The notes beneath the pieces were generated by a model that saw only the letters and a list, made by a program, of their open reading frames with translations, made no database searches and had not been told where the DNA came from. From Glandiceps talaboti (Eukaryota > Hemichordata > Enteropneusta > Spengelidae): a stretch of DNA of 64,000 nt. This document shows, piece after piece, positions 60,275 to 64,000 of this stretch. A program made the position numbers and the translations under genes. The stretch covers positions 6,952,634 through 7,016,633 of the forward strand of contig NC_135562.1 in the NCBI RefSeq assembly GCF_964340395.1. Reading direction: 5' to 3'. Every line of letters begins with the position of its first letter. The stretch's first letter is position 1.

Positions 60275-63200
60275 ACTATAAGAAGGCCACATTGAATTGG
60301 TTTCAGGGTCACGAAGGTTAAAATATAACAACGGTATGTGAACAACATATCACAAAGTAGGGTTAAAGACGAGTTCCTCTAATCGAAACAATGTGTGTGT
60401 ACATGTGTGGTGGTCGCTCTGATGGGGGAAAAACGTTTGAACGTGAGAAAGAAAACGATAAACGCAAAAGCCTGTCTCAGAAATGTCAGCCGAGGCAAGA
60501 ATAAGCTTAAATGTGATGCGATCTTATTCAAACGTAGACATGAAATGATCGCTATCACAAAATTGTAACTTTTAACGAGTATTTTTTCTTAACTTCTGTG
60601 AAAATAAGAGAATTTTTGGAAGTTCTCGTTTTGGAATTATTCGTATTATTCATATTTTGTGTTATTGTTCCTATTTCAATTATTCTTACTAACTTGTAAA
60701 ACTGTTCAAAATTTGAAAAGATACGTACATTTCAGTTCTACATTATGGAGGTGACCAATGTTTTGAATATCTGGGGTGCGTGAATTCTAAAAAAAAAAAT
60801 TAAAACACGAAGGTGGGGACATTTTACGTACAATGTGATAGTGTTCCCATAATTCCATATACACAACTGTAGCTCAGTAACGTAACTGTATAATTATGAC
60901 GCATGATTTCACAATTACAAAGTCATTCAGTTGAGAAAAGTAACATTTATTGCAATCAACATACAGCAAATGGTTAGAATATTTAACTGTTTACTAAATG
61001 TGTTACCTCATGTGTGATAGCAGACGACATCGTATGACACATCGCCAGTAATTCGATCACACAAGAACAAGATATCTTCCATTAAAATTCTGAAATAAAT
61101 TCATTCATAGGGTTTTTGATCGCATTCTTGCGAGTTGATTCTTGCATGTCGCAAATTAAAATTCTGATACTGAATAAATATTTTTTTTAAATAATATTTT
61201 ACCGGCGTCTTGATTACAGCATTCTAGATCTTGTGAGTTGATTCTTGCAAGTTGCAAATTAAAGATAGACGTAAAGCTAACTCTCCTAGTTTGCTCTTCA
61301 GTTTTTCCCACTCAAATAATTTGACAGAAATTATTGTTTTTCTCTAACTTTTTGCAAAAATATGAATTTATTTTGGATTGGAAGCATCAAAATAATCAAT
61401 ATCTAAGTATCTATGTAAACGATTTTGCTAAAAAAAATTCATATTTGCAAAATTTGTCATAGCTATACAGTCCACAGACTTGTCGTTTTCCGACTATTGT
61501 AACTAAGTAGTAAGACCACAACAAGTCGACACGTCTCTAGCTAGATGGGCTGTTGACTCTGCTCAGCGGAATACTCTAGTACATATTCTGCCCTACAACG
61601 ATTCTGAAGGCTTGGTTTCGAAAGGCGTTTTTTTTTAAATAACACAATCCTATACCCCTTCGTCATTTTCGCACGCGTATATCAGTCATCATTATTTTGA
61701 TACAACGAACACATTTTACGGGACCTTGAGGTTAACGAATTCCAAACGCTTGAGACGGCGATGATGTCACATGACATAGCGATGACGTCACAGCTACATA
61801 CTCAAGGCAGATCATCACACATGATTGCACATCTGGGCTGCTGTCATTCAAAAGTTTGTTGGCATGTCAACCATGCCTCGCTATATGTCTTCGCGGGTAT
61901 CATATTTATCATAACACTTAGCTTCTCAGTCAATGGAATTATCGACATAGCATAGATGGGAACGGGTTAGATTTATTGACCCCAATATCAGTTTATTGAA
62001 CTCCTTGGTATGAAATGTACACCATCACAGATAAGACAACAAATTGGCGGGAAATATACTGGTATAGAATCACCTGTACAAAACGTACATTATACCAACA
62101 TGCCAACGCAAACTAGTTACTTCCTCGGTGACTGTCATCACCACAAAAATAAACATCAAATTTAAAATTTAAAAAAAAATGGACGCTGGGAAATACTATA
62201 CAACGTAAAAATAATATATATTTCTATTGGATATTTAAATTTACCGTGCGTTTTTGCTCTATTAATAAACTACAATTTACCTGGCCGTATCATTTTCATC
62301 ACAGTATAGTTGCCAACAGTGATGTGTACAGTACAAGCATTATAATGTACGGAACTAAATTTGACCTATGACGTCATGCACTATGACCTTTGACGTGTAA
62401 ACAACACAGCAGTTACCTTGCATTGTATGTTCAAAGTGTAATATGTCTGAAGGTTTTCTGATCAAGTCCGATTATAAACAAAAACACAATTGTATAAAGT
62501 GAACCTTCGATGAACTCTGTGTTAAGTATCGATTGAGAATTTATTGACGAACAATACAACACTACTCCGTGCCCTTGAGTGACGTTTTTGATCATTGCGT
62601 CAACAATATCTATTTTTAGGTGAGTCACAAACACAAAGCAGTGCGGTAAACTTCCAATCTACGTGACGAGGTTAACGTTTGCTTTATTTAGTGCGACCAA
62701 AAGTCAATTATTTCATACGATAAGCGACTAAAATGCGTATTTAAAACATAGACGGTGGAGAACGTCTATGGTCAAAATATTAGATTTTGGATAAACTTGA
62801 CAAAAAGCTACGGGTCTATAATGCCTGACATATATAGTCAACAACATGTGGAGAACTTTGGCATATTGTTGGAGTATGAACATATCGTTTTCAAGTTAAA
62901 TATTAACACAGTCGATGCTACATAAACAACAGCATACTGGCCATTCAATATCCAACATGTTATTATGTGTTCGTTTTCCGCTGAGTAATTTATTTATAAT
63001 TTAAAAATCCACCTGTGACATATCTGATAAAGTATTCATCATTTACTAGTAAGCTGCTTGCTGGGAGCTGTCGTGAATTTCAAGTAACGTCAGTATCCAT
63101 ATAGCCTATCTGTCGACTGGCAACAAATGGTATCGGAAGTGTGTTGTCACATGATAACTTCTAGACTTATGATCATTTCTAACCTTGGACCGAATCCAGG

Positions 63201-64000
63201 GGAAGCACTACTTGCCTATGACGTCACTTAATAATATATTCATATCAATAAGAACTGGGTTCAGGGTCGTTCTAAAAGCTTTACTTCGCGGATTTTCGTA
63301 AACAAGAATTTCGCAGGGTTTGCGTTTACTGACTCATGTATGTTATTTAGTTGAATCATCAACATCACGGTAGATAAGTCCTGAGCTGATTGGTGTACGA
63401 CTAGCGATGGAAATAATCTTAAAAGCATATATCACATTGTTTTCACATTTCCGCTTTACACAAAAGAAACAAATACGTATATATAGCGGTCAATGTGACG
63501 ACACACGCCAGACTATCTCATTTGCATACTAGAAGGATCATGCGAGGTCAGCTAAAACATAGAAAGACAAAGGAAACTCCCAATACACTCATATCATCCC
63601 AAAGTTAGCATCTGCACAATGTCGTTCTGGATTCGTTACGCCATAGTGAGATCACACATTTGATCGCATTGTCCACGATGGTCTGAACTTTACATCCCAA
63701 ATTCATCACGAACGCTTCATTCCCACTTAGATCAAATATAAAATGACGTCTTTCCCACTTACACACGACAGTCGATTGTTTAAAAACGACGGAAAGGCAA
63801 ACTACGTCAAAAGTAATCACTCAGACATAATAACGAAATGTCAATTGACTCAAATTCTTATCTGAACGTCAAACTCGTTCTACTGATGTTCAAATATTGT
63901 CGGATCGAAGACAGACAATGAATGCTCTATTGACAAATGTTGAGATCTCCCGCCATATTTCATCGCTAACCATGCTGTACAGAATTGTCATTAACTAGCC

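Larger units (their letters stand above)
55686..64000. other. Upstream of the thymosin gene: no gene recognised
   Basis: Six-frame translation shows only short, compositionally random reading frames. Visible content: hairpins at 58364-58546 and 59474-59580, an (AAAC)n tract at 59706-59748, and a duplicated CACGTG motif next to a TATA-like box at 60226-60274. It may hold the thymosin promoter and a 5' UTR exon, or the promoter of a gene to the right. Confidence 0.5.

Noticed and set aside
61761-61955. 64-residue frame with a hydrophobic C-terminal stretch
   Set aside because: A transmembrane-like segment alone is weak evidence; no homology was recognised and no splice or start context supports it.

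Overview
This is animal genomic DNA. It has intron-rich split genes, GT-AG introns, long AT-rich introns, dense microsatellites and many short foldback (MITE-like) repeats. The gene families plus the abundant GAGGGCGC-type short repeats suggest a marine invertebrate, perhaps an invertebrate deuterostome (hemichordate, cephalochordate or echinoderm type). The species cannot be fixed from the sequence alone. No bacterial operon, CRISPR array, rRNA or intact tRNA gene was seen.

Four protein-coding genes were rebuilt exon by exon, with every intron phase closing. (1) Positions 24690 down to 1, minus strand: the N-terminal half of the nuclear-pore basket protein TPR, 33 exons and about 1,289 residues, running off the left edge. 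(2) 29105 to 26334, minus strand: a complete four-exon, 172-residue Rieske iron-sulfur protein of the RFESD family. (3) 30709 to 36039, plus strand: a complete seven-exon, 363-residue phosphotriesterase-related protein (PTER), an amidohydrolase-fold metalloenzyme. (4) 55685 to 40869, minus strand: a complete 13-exon multi-repeat beta-thymosin of 464 residues with 12 actin-binding repeats, one per exon.

Layout: TPR and RFESD lie in tandem on the minus strand. RFESD and PTER are head to head across a 1.6 kb spacer. PTER and the thymosin gene converge. Positions 55686 to 64000 hold no recognisable gene and are the 5' flank of the thymosin gene. The four genes have unrelated roles (nuclear pore, Rieske redox, small-molecule amide hydrolysis, actin buffering), and nothing suggests a functional cluster beyond a possibly shared RFESD/PTER promoter region.

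The most unusual signals are: the 12-repeat thymosin, whose internal exons are all phase 1-1 and of two alternating lengths (120 and 108 bases) with traces of two-exon block duplication; several TPR introns whose tandem repeats begin at, or contain, an exon edge and splice site, including one frame-preserving 30-base copy that could be a microexon; an 841-bp foldback transposon with a perfect 9-bp target duplication in the RFESD/PTER spacer; and a 2.3 kb foldback element in TPR intron 15 that shares an internal module with it. I could run no searches; family assignments rest on recognising conserved residues and on exon phase consistency.
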